Source: Actinomycetota bacterium (GTDB lineage: Bacteria; Actinomycetota; Actinomycetes; S36-B12). From it: DNA of 14,323 bases. Each line of letters begins with the position of its first letter. Position 1 is the stretch's first letter. The stretch spans positions 1 to 14,323 of the forward strand of contig CANJCG010000035.1 in assembly GCA_947472655.1 (NCBI GenBank), given 5' to 3'. Below the pieces are notes generated by a model that saw only the letters and a program-made list of their open reading frames with translations, searched no databases and was not told where the DNA came from. Shown here piece by piece: positions 6,366 to 13,580 of the stretch. A program made the translations under genes and the position numbers.

Positions 6366-8026
6366 CGAATTGCCTCGTCGTCTGCCCGCAGAGCCCAAGT
6401 GCTAAATGGCTCATCGCCATCACGTTCAGCAACATAACGATTAAATACACGCTCGACATAGTCAGGTAGGTCATCTGCTGGAAGCCGCAAACCTTTGACG
6501 GTGCGACCAAACCCTGAATCTTGACCGAGGCGACCACCAAGATGGACTTGGAATCCTTCAACATCGTTGCCATCAGCGTCGAGGGCGCGGATGCCCTTGA
6601 GCCCGATGTCTGCAACTTGGATTCTCGCGCACGAGTTCGGGCAACCATTGACGTGAACAGCCAAAGGAATGGCATTGGCAGGAAGACGAGTTTCGAGTTC
6701 GGCCACAAGCGCAGTTGCGCGATCCTTTGTATTCGTCATCGCCAACTTGCAGAATTCAACACCGGTGCAAGCCATAGTGCCACGACGGAACTCTGACGGA
6801 TAAACCTCAAGCCCGATCTTCGAAAGTCCAGCGGCCAGTGATTCCACCTGATCTGTGGCTACGTTGACGACGACGATCTTTTGATCTGCAGTGAGATTCA
6901 CGCGGTCAGAACCTGCGGCTTGAGCTAAATCTGCAAGTGCCAACAGGCGCGGGCCAGAAAGGCGACCCACGGTAGGTGCGGCGCCTACATAGTTGCGGCC
7001 GTCCTTTTGTGGGAAGACACCAACATGATCGCGCTGCACAGTGGGAGCCGGGGCAGGTCCGTCAATCAACTTGTGACCAAGGTATTGGGTTTCCAGAACT
7101 TCACGGAATTTCTCGGCACCCCAGTCGGAAACAAGAAACTTCAAGCGAGCTTTGGTGCGCAGACGGCGGTAGCCGTAATCACGGAAGATGCTGACGACGC
7201 CGTGCCATACGTCGGGGACATCAGCAAGTGGAACCCATGCGCCAAGGCGCACCGCGAGGTGCGGATTAGTTGAAAGTCCACCGCCAACCCACAGATCAAA
7301 ACCAGCACCATGTTCAGGGTGGACGACTCCTACAAACGAAACGTCATTAATTTCATGCGCGACATCAAGACGCGGAGATCCGCTGATTGCTGACTTAAAT
7401 TTGCGAGGAAGGTTTGCCAACTCTGGATCAAGAAGGAAGCGATCCAGGATTGCTCTGATCGCAGGGGTGCCATCAATAATTTCGTCAACAGCAACGCCAG
7501 CAACTGGTGAACCCAAAATCACTCGGGGCACGTCGCCGCAAGCCTGCGCGCTGGAAAGACCGACAGCCTCAAGACGACGCCAGATTTCCGGTACGTCTTC
7601 AATACGAATCCAGTGCAACTGAATGTTTTGACGGTCTGTTACATCGGCAGTGTCTTGGGCAAACTCAATAGAGATATTTGCGATCGTGCGCAATTGCACG
7701 AGAGAAAGGCTGCCACCATCGGAGCGAACACGCATTAAGAAGTTGGAATCTTCGAGCTCTTCAGGCTCGAGTTGGGCCGTGCGCCCACCATCGATACCGG
7801 GCTTTCGTTGGGTGTAAAGCCCCCACCAACGCAGGCGGCCACGTAGGTCATCACCGGGGATTGAATCAAAGCCCTGCTTCGCGTAGATCGTTTCCACTCG
7901 CTCACGAACAGCAAGTCCTTCGCCTTCACGCTTCATAATCTCGTTGGCATTGAGCGGAGCATCGCCGTCAATTGCCCACTGGCCATGAGCTTTAGCCGGG
8001 CGAGCGGAGCCAGTGGAGGTAGTCAT
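6362..8026 (-). CDS. sirA: Ferredoxin-dependent sulfite reductase (SirA type)
   Basis: This 554-aa siroheme/[4Fe-4S] enzyme reduces sulfite to sulfide with ferredoxin. It has the two-fold repeated ferrite-reductase layout. The cluster and siroheme cysteines are Cys420 and Cys426 (CTGVEFC) plus Cys462 and Cys466 (NGCPNSC). Tyr71 (RWWGLYTQRKPG) and Cys163 (SAQACGDVPR) match the Tyr-Cys pair that is cross-linked in mycobacterial SirA, which favours sulfite over nitrite as substrate. The neighbouring cysH, cysG and cbiX support this strongly. The start is ATG 8026 with AAAGGAA 4-5 nt upstream; the frame stays open to 8152, but that Arg- and Cys-rich stretch is not family-like. It is the first gene of the operon, preceded by a 254-bp gap with a candidate promoter. 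Ferredoxin nitrite reductase is the main alternative. Confidence 0.93.
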   Translation of the reverse strand: MTTSTGSARPAKAHGQWAIDGDAPLNANEIMKREGEGLAVRERVETIYAKQGFDSIPGDDLRGRLRWWGLYTQRKPGIDGGRTAQLEPEELEDSNFLMRVRSDGGSLSLVQLRTIANISIEFAQDTADVTDRQNIQLHWIRIEDVPEIWRRLEAVGLSSAQACGDVPRVILGSPVAGVAVDEIIDGTPAIRAILDRFLLDPELANLPRKFKSAISGSPRLDVAHEINDVSFVGVVHPEHGAGFDLWVGGGLSTNPHLAVRLGAWVPLADVPDVWHGVVSIFRDYGYRRLRTKARLKFLVSDWGAEKFREVLETQYLGHKLIDGPAPAPTVQRDHVGVFPQKDGRNYVGAAPTVGRLSGPRLLALADLAQAAGSDRVNLTADQKIVVVNVATDQVESLAAGLSKIGLEVYPSEFRRGTMACTGVEFCKLAMTNTKDRATALVAELETRLPANAIPLAVHVNGCPNSCARIQVADIGLKGIRALDADGNDVEGFQVHLGGRLGQDSGFGRTVKGLRLPADDLPDYVERVFNRYVAERDGDEPFSTWALRADDEAIR

Positions 8027-8069
8027 TACTTTCCTTTGCAGAGACGGCATGTGTTGGCAAGCAGACCTG

Positions 8070-8099
8070 ACAGTAATTCGGGTCAAGTTGGACTGTCTA
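8070..8099 (-). promoter_or_regulatory. Candidate promoter of the sulfate-reduction operon
   Basis: On the minus strand TAGACA (8099-8094, one base from TTGACA) is followed after 18 nt by TACTGT (8075-8070, fits TANNNT). Transcription from about 8062 would give a leader of about 36 nt carrying the AAAGGAA ribosome site. The inverted repeat GACAGT (8069-8074) / ACTGTC (8092-8097) overlaps both hexamers and could hold a repressor. This is a motif match only. Confidence 0.35.
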
Positions 8100-8119
8100 C
8101 GGCAAACCCGACACTTGCG

Positions 8120-8145
8120 AACCCTTTGCATAAAAACCCTGTGCA
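8120..8145. repeat. Near-perfect 11-bp direct repeat upstream of the sulfite reductase operon
   Basis: AACCCTTTGCA ends at 8130 and AACCCTGTGCA ends at 8145, identical at 10 of 11 bases and 15 bp apart. The segment also contains the inverted pair TTGCA (8126-8130) and TGCAA (8142-8146). It lies about 20-46 bp upstream of the candidate -35, a usual place for an activator. The remaining 8146-8280 shows no gene, clear terminator or recognised riboswitch. Confidence 0.4.
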
Positions 8146-8280
8146 AGGACACAAATAGGGGTCGTTCTGCCTTGGAATCTCACCAGCACCTTCACCGGTT
8201 CTTCAATGCTTGAGATAGCCCAGGGCCAGGCCATTGCCGTTAAGTGGGTAAGTGGTCGTGCCCCCAGAGCTCAGAAGTGT

Positions 8281-8637
8281 TTAACGAGGAACGTCATGCT
8301 TGCCCGTTGAGATAGTGAGGTGGGCCCACTCGGCCTCACCTGCGCTTCCGTGCACATGCTCTTCTCCAGCGGGGCAAATCACCACGTCTCCTATGGTTGT
8401 CTCGATTCGCTCGCCTGCGGCAGTTTCAACGAACCCGCTACCCGCCACCGTGACAATCACTTGACCTTTGAGATGAATATGTGTGGGCGTTTGGGCTCCT
8501 GCATCGACGCGAACAAATCCAACATCGAGTTCGTCACTGGTTGCTGGGCCTTGCAGCCAGGTCAATGAGAGACCAGTGGCTCCCTGGGTGGTGATTCCCT
8601 CGGCTGTGTAAAGCTCATCTTTGCGCACGATTCTCAT
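8281..8637 (-). CDS. Small single-domain cupin protein
   Basis: This 118-aa protein is one cupin_2 beta-barrel. Motif 1 is THIHLKGQVIVTVAGSGFVE (52-71), and motif 2 is GDVVICPAGEEHVHG (83-97). His53, His55, Gln59 and His94 form a plausible metal site, with His96 a further candidate. The ATG start at 8637 is 8 nt after the ugd stop, with no strong Shine-Dalgarno, so it is probably translated by coupling with ugd. Small cupins of this kind include sugar-phosphate isomerase-like, dioxygenase-like and binding proteins; the sequence does not decide among them. The ugd linkage suggests a role near sugar nucleotides, but that is inference only. After the stop there is no T-run terminator, so some read-through toward sirA is possible. 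Confidence 0.8.
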   Translation of the reverse strand: MRIVRKDELYTAEGITTQGATGLSLTWLQGPATSDELDVGFVRVDAGAQTPTHIHLKGQVIVTVAGSGFVETAAGERIETTIGDVVICPAGEEHVHGSAGEAEWAHLTISTGKHDVPR

Positions 8638-8645
8638 GGCTACAT

Positions 8646-9965
8646 CTAAGCGGTTGGCCGACCCAATGCACGATATGTGAAGCCCGCAGCGCGCCAGGCT
8701 TGTGGATCAAGGACGTTGCGTCCATCGATCACATGGTGAGTGTTGACTACCTTGGCGACTTCAGCAGGATCAAGTTCTCGGTATTCATTCCATTCAGTGC
8801 CATGAATAATGAGGTCGGCGCCTTCAAGTGCTTTCATCACGTCTTGTTCGTAATTCATATTTGGGTAAACGCGCGCTGCATTCTCCAACGCTTTGGGATC
8901 GTGGATCTTGACGTTAGCGCCGGCGTTACTTATTGCTACTGCAACATCCAACGATGGAGAATCGCGCACGTCATCACTGTTGGGCTTAAACGCCGCACCA
9001 AGCAACGTCACCGATTTACCGACGAATTCACCACCGAGGATCTTGCGAGCTAAGTCAACGGTGTGTGATCGGCGTCGAAGGTTGATCTGGTCGACTTCAC
9101 GCAAGAACATCAGGGCTTCGTCTGCTCCCAGTTCTCCAGCGCGTGCCATGAATGCCCGGATGTCTTTAGGAAGACATCCACCACCAAAACCAAGCCCGGC
9201 AGAAAGGAAGCGATTGCCAATCCTGGGATCGTAGCCAATTGCTTCAGCCAGTTGGGAGACATCGGCGCCTGCTGCTTCACACACTTCCGCCATCGCATTG
9301 ATGAATGAAATTTTTGTAGCCAGGAATGAGTTCGCGGCGACTTTGACTAACTCTGCAGTGGGGAAGTCAGTTACCAAGAATGGTGTGTTGATTTCAATCA
9401 GCGGCGCGTAGACCTCTCGCAGGATGTCTTCAGCGCGTTGACTGCGTACGCCAACAACCAAGCGATCTGGGCGAAGGGTGTCTTCAACAGCAAACCCTTC
9501 ACGTAGGAACTCTGGGTTCCAGGCAACTTCGACTCCCGCGGCTGCTGTGGTTTTCAACTGTTCAAAAATCTCATTCGCAGTGCCCACTGGAACTGTGGAT
9601 TTTCCGACTACAAGGTCAGTTGGCTTGAGATAAGGAGCTAAGGCCGCGATAGAGCCAAAGACTTGTGCCATATCTGCGCGCTGGGCTCCGGCAAGTTGAG
9701 GCGTTCCCACACAGATGAAATGGACATCGGCGAACTCTGCGGCCTCGTGAATCGAGGTGGAAAAGCGCAACCGTCCAGCCTTAATGTTTCGCTCCAGAAC
9801 TTCGTCGAGTCCTGGCTCAAAGAAGGGCACATGGCCGCCTTGCAGGGTCGCGACCTTGTTGGGATCCACATCAATCCCGATGACCTCAAAGCCCAGTTCG
9901 GCCATGCAGGCCGCGTGAGTAGCGCCGAGGTAACCGGTGCCGATAACAGAGAGTCGCAGTGTCAT
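8646..9965 (-). CDS. ugd: UDP-glucose 6-dehydrogenase
   Basis: This 439-aa cytosolic enzyme oxidises UDP-glucose twice to UDP-glucuronate with NAD+. The N-terminal Rossmann domain begins LSVIGTGYLGATHA (5-17) with Asp32 as the NAD-ribose ligand. The central region has GKSTVPVGTA (121-130), NPEFLREG (150-157) and KVAANSFLATKISFINA (208-224). The catalytic motif is GFGGGCLPKDIRA (259-271), with nucleophile Cys264. The C-terminal UDP-binding domain includes LLGAAFKPNSDDVRDSPS (321-338). Length and motifs are those of functional Ugd rather than GDP-mannose or UDP-ManNAc dehydrogenases, although these relatives are not fully excluded. The ATG at 9965 has no Shine-Dalgarno but lies 6 nt after a TANNNT box, which suggests a leaderless mRNA. 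It is divergent from a glycosyltransferase cassette that could use the UDP-glucuronate. Confidence 0.92.
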   Translation of the reverse strand: MTLRLSVIGTGYLGATHAACMAELGFEVIGIDVDPNKVATLQGGHVPFFEPGLDEVLERNIKAGRLRFSTSIHEAAEFADVHFICVGTPQLAGAQRADMAQVFGSIAALAPYLKPTDLVVGKSTVPVGTANEIFEQLKTTAAAGVEVAWNPEFLREGFAVEDTLRPDRLVVGVRSQRAEDILREVYAPLIEINTPFLVTDFPTAELVKVAANSFLATKISFINAMAEVCEAAGADVSQLAEAIGYDPRIGNRFLSAGLGFGGGCLPKDIRAFMARAGELGADEALMFLREVDQINLRRRSHTVDLARKILGGEFVGKSVTLLGAAFKPNSDDVRDSPSLDVAVAISNAGANVKIHDPKALENAARVYPNMNYEQDVMKALEGADLIIHGTEWNEYRELDPAEVAKVVNTHHVIDGRNVLDPQAWRAAGFTYRALGRPTA

Positions 9966-9971
9966 CCCGCA

Positions 9972-9977
9972 AGGCTA
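9972..9977 (-). promoter_or_regulatory. -10 element of a probable leaderless ugd promoter
   Basis: TAGCCT on the minus strand fits TANNNT and is followed by a 6-nt spacer and the ugd ATG. That is the distance at which transcription would begin at the start codon. No -35 consensus is evident, and no Shine-Dalgarno is present for ugd. Confidence 0.45.
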
Positions 9978-10002
9978 TCGGCGAAGGAGCCACCCGGCCC
10001 TC

Positions 10003-10008
10003 TACGCT
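10003..10008 (+). promoter_or_regulatory. -10 element of a probable leaderless promoter for the glycan cassette
   Basis: TACGCT fits TANNNT and is followed by a 7-nt spacer and GTG 10016. This supports that GTG as the start of the glycosyltransferase gene. Transcript start mapping would be needed to confirm it. Confidence 0.45.
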
Positions 10009-10015
10009 GGCCACT

Positions 10016-11653
10016 GTGAGCAATCCCCTAGCAATCTCTCGAGGTCAAGACCGAAAAATCAAGCGTGGACCGATTCCAGGACTTCCTGAGGGAATTCTTC
10101 TGAAAATCAAGCCAAATTCTTGGCTTATCAAAGGCCCAGATGTGGCCGCACTTGCGCAACTCGCAGTGAAAATCGTGGGTGGTCCGGAAATCACCCGGGT
10201 CGATGTGCGCCTGAAGTCGTGGAATCCACCCAAGGGTTGGACGGGCACTCCAAAAATGTCAGGTATCAATTCCCTATGGCTCCATCGACAGGCTGACGGC
10301 ATTTTGCTGGAGCTCGTAGCTGATGAGCCAACAGACCCAGGCGTACTCGTTGCTGCGGCGCTCAGAGTGCTAACACCGATGGTGAGCTTGAGTTACGGAT
10401 CGATGTTCACGTTCGGCCCAGGACTCCCAATGAGTGCCGCATCTCTCGTTGCTGATCTCAACGATGTGGTACTTCCGACCGACAAGGCCCATGCGCACCT
10501 GCGTCGCGCTGACACGCTCATCACGTCTTCTGAAGTCTCGCTGGACTCAATTGAACGTTCGCGCACGGTTGTCATTGATGAACATAAGCCAGTGTGGGTT
10601 GTTGATGGCGTTAGCCACGAAGTATTTGTTAATCCATTGGTGCATCGCCCGATTGGTCGTCTTTCAACTGGACCGTGGAATGTCGGCCTTGCCTCTGTTC
10701 AAGCTGGTGCATTAGTCATCGAAGGAGCGGGAGTAGATCTCAGCACTGAGATTGATCTTTCGCAGAGAGATGTTGCTGAGCTCAAAGTATTCGGCGGGTT
10801 GCAAACGAATGTCGAATTACCTGCACGCTGGCGTTCACAACTTGAGGCCTGCGGCATCATCGTTGGTGCAAGTAGTTTCCCAACTGATGATTTTGAATGG
10901 CAAGTGCAGTCAGTGCACGCTCGCCGCCATGCTCTTCGTGCCTATTCGCCGGCAGCGGCATTGAAGGCCTGGCCTGCGGTGACTGTCGTACTTGCCACTC
11001 ATCGTGAACGTTTCATTGACCAAGCTGTGCAGCAGCTTGCTCGTTTGGCCTACCCCAATTTGCAGATTGTTATTGGCCTACATGGTGTTGAAGTTGATCA
11101 TTCACGCTTCGATGCGATCGCGCATGATCTTAAGATTGTGAAGATTTCAAGCGATGTGCCGTTTGGCACCGCGATGCAGCAGCTGAGCGAAAAAGCTGAT
11201 GGCCAACTGATCACCAAGATGGATGACGATGACCATTACGGCGCAGAGCATGTCTGGGATCTCGTGCTTGCGCGTATGTATTCCGGAGCCACACTGGTTG
11301 GTAAAGCTCTCGATTGGATCTATGTTGAATCGGCAAACACCACGGCGTTTCGTCCTGAATACCCAGCTGAAACTTACGCACCTTTCGTGGCTGGCGGCAC
11401 GCTCCTGATTTCGCGTGCTGACCTGGATGCACTCGGCGGCTGGCGCCCTGTTGCAAAGTCGGTGGATCGAGCGCTCATCGAAAGAGTGCAGGCCACGGGT
11501 GGTTCGATTTACCGTACCCATGGACTCGGTTACCTTTATGAGCGCCGCGGTGAAGGTCACACGGCCACCCCAAATGAAGAGCACTTCCTCACGAAAACAG
11601 CGAAGACTTTCGAAGGGCGAATTCAACACGAAGTGTTTGGGACTCGTGCATGA
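10016..11653 (+). CDS. Two-part protein: unknown N-terminal region plus GT2-family glycosyltransferase
   Basis: This is a 545-aa protein from GTG 10016. A longer frame from GTG 9959 (564 aa) would overlap the divergent ugd start by 7 bp, whereas GTG 10016 sits 7 nt after a TANNNT box. Residues 319 to about 510 form a GT-A domain: PAVTVVLATHRERFIDQAVQ (320-339), the acidic metal site KMDDDDHYG (401-409), and VAGGTLLISRADLDALGGW (458-476). Residues 1-318 match nothing I recognise. They start basic, contain beta-rich stretches and the segment VVIDEHKPVWVVDGVSHEVF (185-204), and look soluble. There is no signal peptide or membrane helix, so it is cytosolic or membrane-associated through partners. 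Donor and acceptor are unknown. The stop overlaps the next start (ATGA), placing it first in a surface-glycan cassette. Confidence 0.8.
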   Translation: MSNPLAISRGQDRKIKRGPIPGLPEGILLKIKPNSWLIKGPDVAALAQLAVKIVGGPEITRVDVRLKSWNPPKGWTGTPKMSGINSLWLHRQADGILLELVADEPTDPGVLVAAALRVLTPMVSLSYGSMFTFGPGLPMSAASLVADLNDVVLPTDKAHAHLRRADTLITSSEVSLDSIERSRTVVIDEHKPVWVVDGVSHEVFVNPLVHRPIGRLSTGPWNVGLASVQAGALVIEGAGVDLSTEIDLSQRDVAELKVFGGLQTNVELPARWRSQLEACGIIVGASSFPTDDFEWQVQSVHARRHALRAYSPAAALKAWPAVTVVLATHRERFIDQAVQQLARLAYPNLQIVIGLHGVEVDHSRFDAIAHDLKIVKISSDVPFGTAMQQLSEKADGQLITKMDDDDHYGAEHVWDLVLARMYSGATLVGKALDWIYVESANTTAFRPEYPAETYAPFVAGGTLLISRADLDALGGWRPVAKSVDRALIERVQATGGSIYRTHGLGYLYERRGEGHTATPNEEHFLTKTAKTFEGRIQHEVFGTRA

Positions 11654-12660
11654 CCCAAGCTCCGCTGCCAACTCTGCCTCGCGTCAGCGTAGTCATGCCT
11701 GTGCTCAATGAAGAGCGGCATCTTGAAGCAGCAGTCGAGCAGATTTTGCGTCAGGATTATCAAGGGTCACTCGAAGTTGTGATGGCTGTAGGCCCTTCAA
11801 AAGACCGAACGCAAGAAGTTGCGGATGCGCTATCGGCTAAGCACTCCAATGTTGTTGTTGTTGCGAACCCGACGGGCAAAACCCCCGCGGCGCTGAACTC
11901 GGCAATTGCGCGTGCAACAGGAGAAGTAGTGGTGCGTGTCGACGGACATGCGTTGATTCCAGTGGATTATGTGACCTGTGGAGTGCTAACTCTGCGTGAA
12001 ACAGGTGCAGACAATGTAGGCGGCGTCATGGCCGCAAAAGGAACCACGCCATTTGAAGTAGCCGTCGCCCGTGCGATGACCTCCAAATTCGGTGTAGGCG
12101 GTGCAGCTTTTCATGTTGGCGGGCAAGCAGGTCCAGCTCTCACCGTGTATCTGGGTTGTTTCAGAGCAGACGCATTAGCGCGAGTACAGGGCTATGACGA
12201 ATCAATGGAACGTGCACAAGATTGGGAAATGAATCTTCGAATCCGTCAAACCGGTGGCATTGTGTGGTTCACCCCAACAATGCAGGTTGAGTATCGGCCT
12301 CGAGCCACGGTCGCAGCCCTTGCTCGCCAGTATCACGACTACGGTCGATGGCGCCGTGAAGTAGCCCGACGCCATCCCGACACGCTTTCTTTGCGATACC
12401 TCGCAGCTCCCATTGCAGTTGTGCTTGTTGTTGTGGGCGTCATCACAGGAGTAGTTGGCGTCGCCGCTGGCAACAGTTGGTTGGCCGCTTTGGGATTCGC
12501 GATGCCGATTGGTTACCTCGCTGCCAACCTTGCGGCGAGCGTGATTACCTTCCTACGCAAGCCACTGATGGCATTACCCACTGCTCTGCGTTTACCGCTC
12601 GTCTTTGCAACGATGCATGGCTCATGGGGCTTGGGATTCCTGCGTGGTGTGAAGCAATGA
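11650..12660 (+). CDS. Membrane-anchored GT2 glycosyltransferase, ExoA-like
   Basis: This is a 336-aa family 2 glycosyltransferase. The N-terminal GT-A domain begins RVSVVMPVLNEERHLEAAV (11-29). It has NPTGKTPAALNSAIARATGE (73-92), the metal-site variant VRVDGHA (95-101), LGCFRADALARVQGYDE (168-184), AQDWEMNLRIRQTGG (189-203), and PRATVAALARQYHDYGRWRR (217-236). This pattern is that of the succinoglycan ExoA subgroup, where DxH replaces DxD. Hydrophobic stretches at about 252-273, 277-300 and possibly 311-330 anchor the C-terminus in the membrane. It probably adds a sugar to a lipid-linked intermediate at the inner face of the membrane; donor and linkage are not predictable. ATGA overlaps join it to both neighbouring genes, which suggests fixed stoichiometry within one pathway. 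Confidence 0.88.
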   Translation: MTQAPLPTLPRVSVVMPVLNEERHLEAAVEQILRQDYQGSLEVVMAVGPSKDRTQEVADALSAKHSNVVVVANPTGKTPAALNSAIARATGEVVVRVDGHALIPVDYVTCGVLTLRETGADNVGGVMAAKGTTPFEVAVARAMTSKFGVGGAAFHVGGQAGPALTVYLGCFRADALARVQGYDESMERAQDWEMNLRIRQTGGIVWFTPTMQVEYRPRATVAALARQYHDYGRWRREVARRHPDTLSLRYLAAPIAVVLVVVGVITGVVGVAAGNSWLAALGFAMPIGYLAANLAASVITFLRKPLMALPTALRLPLVFATMHGSWGLGFLRGVKQ

Positions 12661-13580
12661 AGATTTTCGGACGGCACAAGTTGCGGTGGACAGTCTTGAC
12701 TTCAGCTCCAGGAGGCATTGCCGGAGAGCAGTGGGGCGATACATGGTTTGCCCGAGATCTCGTTGATGCCCTGTGCAGACAAGGGCAGGACGCAAACACC
12801 ACATCTCGACAAAATGCTCATGCTTTGGATCGTGAAAACGACGATGTTGTCGTGGTTCTTCGGGGGCTGACCGAGGTAAAACCCAATCGTTCCAAGAAGA
12901 ATTCAATTTGGATTCTTTGGGTTATTTCACACCCAGAGCTGGTGACGCAGCAAGAAGCCGAACGGTATGACGTGGTCTTCGTAGCAAGTAATCACTGGAA
13001 GCCAAACTTCGTTGAGGTTCGTCCGTTGTTGCAAGCCACGAACCCTTCAAGGTTTTCTCCTAAAGCTGGAGTTGCTGACAGCGGTGACACAGTGTTATTT
13101 GTTGGTTCGACCCGTGGCGTATTTCGTCCAATCGTTCAAGACGCGATTGCAGCAAATATTGAGTTATCACTCTATGGCGTGGGCTGGCAGCAGTATGTCG
13201 AGGATGTCCAAATTCGTGCTGAGTTTCTTGCGAACGCCGACCTTCCTGCTGCGTATGCAAGTGCTCGAGTGGTGCTCAATGATCACCATGAGTACATGGC
13301 AGAAACTGGCTTTCTTTCAAATAGATTGTTTGACGCCACTGCAACAGCAACCCGCGTGATCTCAGATCGAGCAGTGGGATTAGACGAAGTCTTCGGCGAA
13401 GTAGTTCGCACGTATGCATCCGTGGATGAGCTTGCACAGATCACTGGCGATCTCGAATCAACATTTCCGACCTACGAAGCCAGGCTAGCTTTTGCTAAGA
13501 AGGTTGCAGAAAATCACAGCTTCGACGCACGGGCGAAGGAACTCGTTGCCTTTGTAACGAATAATCGAGAAAAAGCATGA
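12657..13580 (+). CDS. CgeB-like GT-B glycosyltransferase
   Basis: This 307-aa protein begins at ATG 12657, which overlaps the previous stop as ATGA; the frame extends upstream to 12477 but only as a shadow inside that gene. The C-terminal half resembles the CgeB / glycosyl transferases group 1 (Glyco_trans_1_2) domain: TVLFVGSTRGVFRPIV (145-160), LSLYGVGWQQY (170-180), LPAAYASARVVLNDH (196-210) and ETGFLSNRLFDATATATRVIS (216-236). The last is the donor-binding segment, with Glu216 and the asparagines as likely nucleotide-sugar contacts. The N-terminal half is short, with GEQWGDTWFARDLVDAL (23-39) and WVISHPE (88-94), typical of the compact acceptor domain in this group. No membrane helix is seen. 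Its role would be a further sugar transfer in surface-glycan assembly; substrate unknown. Confidence 0.78.
   Translation: MKIFGRHKLRWTVLTSAPGGIAGEQWGDTWFARDLVDALCRQGQDANTTSRQNAHALDRENDDVVVVLRGLTEVKPNRSKKNSIWILWVISHPELVTQQEAERYDVVFVASNHWKPNFVEVRPLLQATNPSRFSPKAGVADSGDTVLFVGSTRGVFRPIVQDAIAANIELSLYGVGWQQYVEDVQIRAEFLANADLPAAYASARVVLNDHHEYMAETGFLSNRLFDATATATRVISDRAVGLDEVFGEVVRTYASVDELAQITGDLESTFPTYEARLAFAKKVAENHSFDARAKELVAFVTNNREKA

Noticed and set aside
7188..7622. 144-aa plus-strand open frame inside sirA
   Set aside because: It is antisense to a highly conserved sulfite reductase region and its peptide is low-complexity Ser/Arg/Thr-rich; a shadow frame.
8027..8160. Classical cysteine-run upstream ORF (mycobacterial attenuator type)
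   Set aside because: No frame shows a start, consecutive Cys codons and a stop before sirA; the only Cys-containing frame runs into sirA itself.
8027..8280. SAM, TPP or cobalamin riboswitch before sirA
   Set aside because: None of the conserved core boxes I know for these classes could be found on the minus strand.
9959..10015. 19-codon longer start (GTG 9959) for the first glycosyltransferase
   Set aside because: It would overlap the divergent ugd start codon and leave no room for its promoter, while GTG 10016 has a TANNNT box at leaderless spacing. Not fully excluded.
11147..11671. 174-aa open frame on the minus strand
   Set aside because: It is antisense to the conserved GT2 domain, has no ribosome site and an unlikely composition; a shadow of the real gene.
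12477..12656. 60-codon upstream extension of the CgeB-like gene
   Set aside because: It lies inside the ExoA-like gene in another frame, and ATG 12657 overlaps that gene's stop as ATGA like its neighbours.
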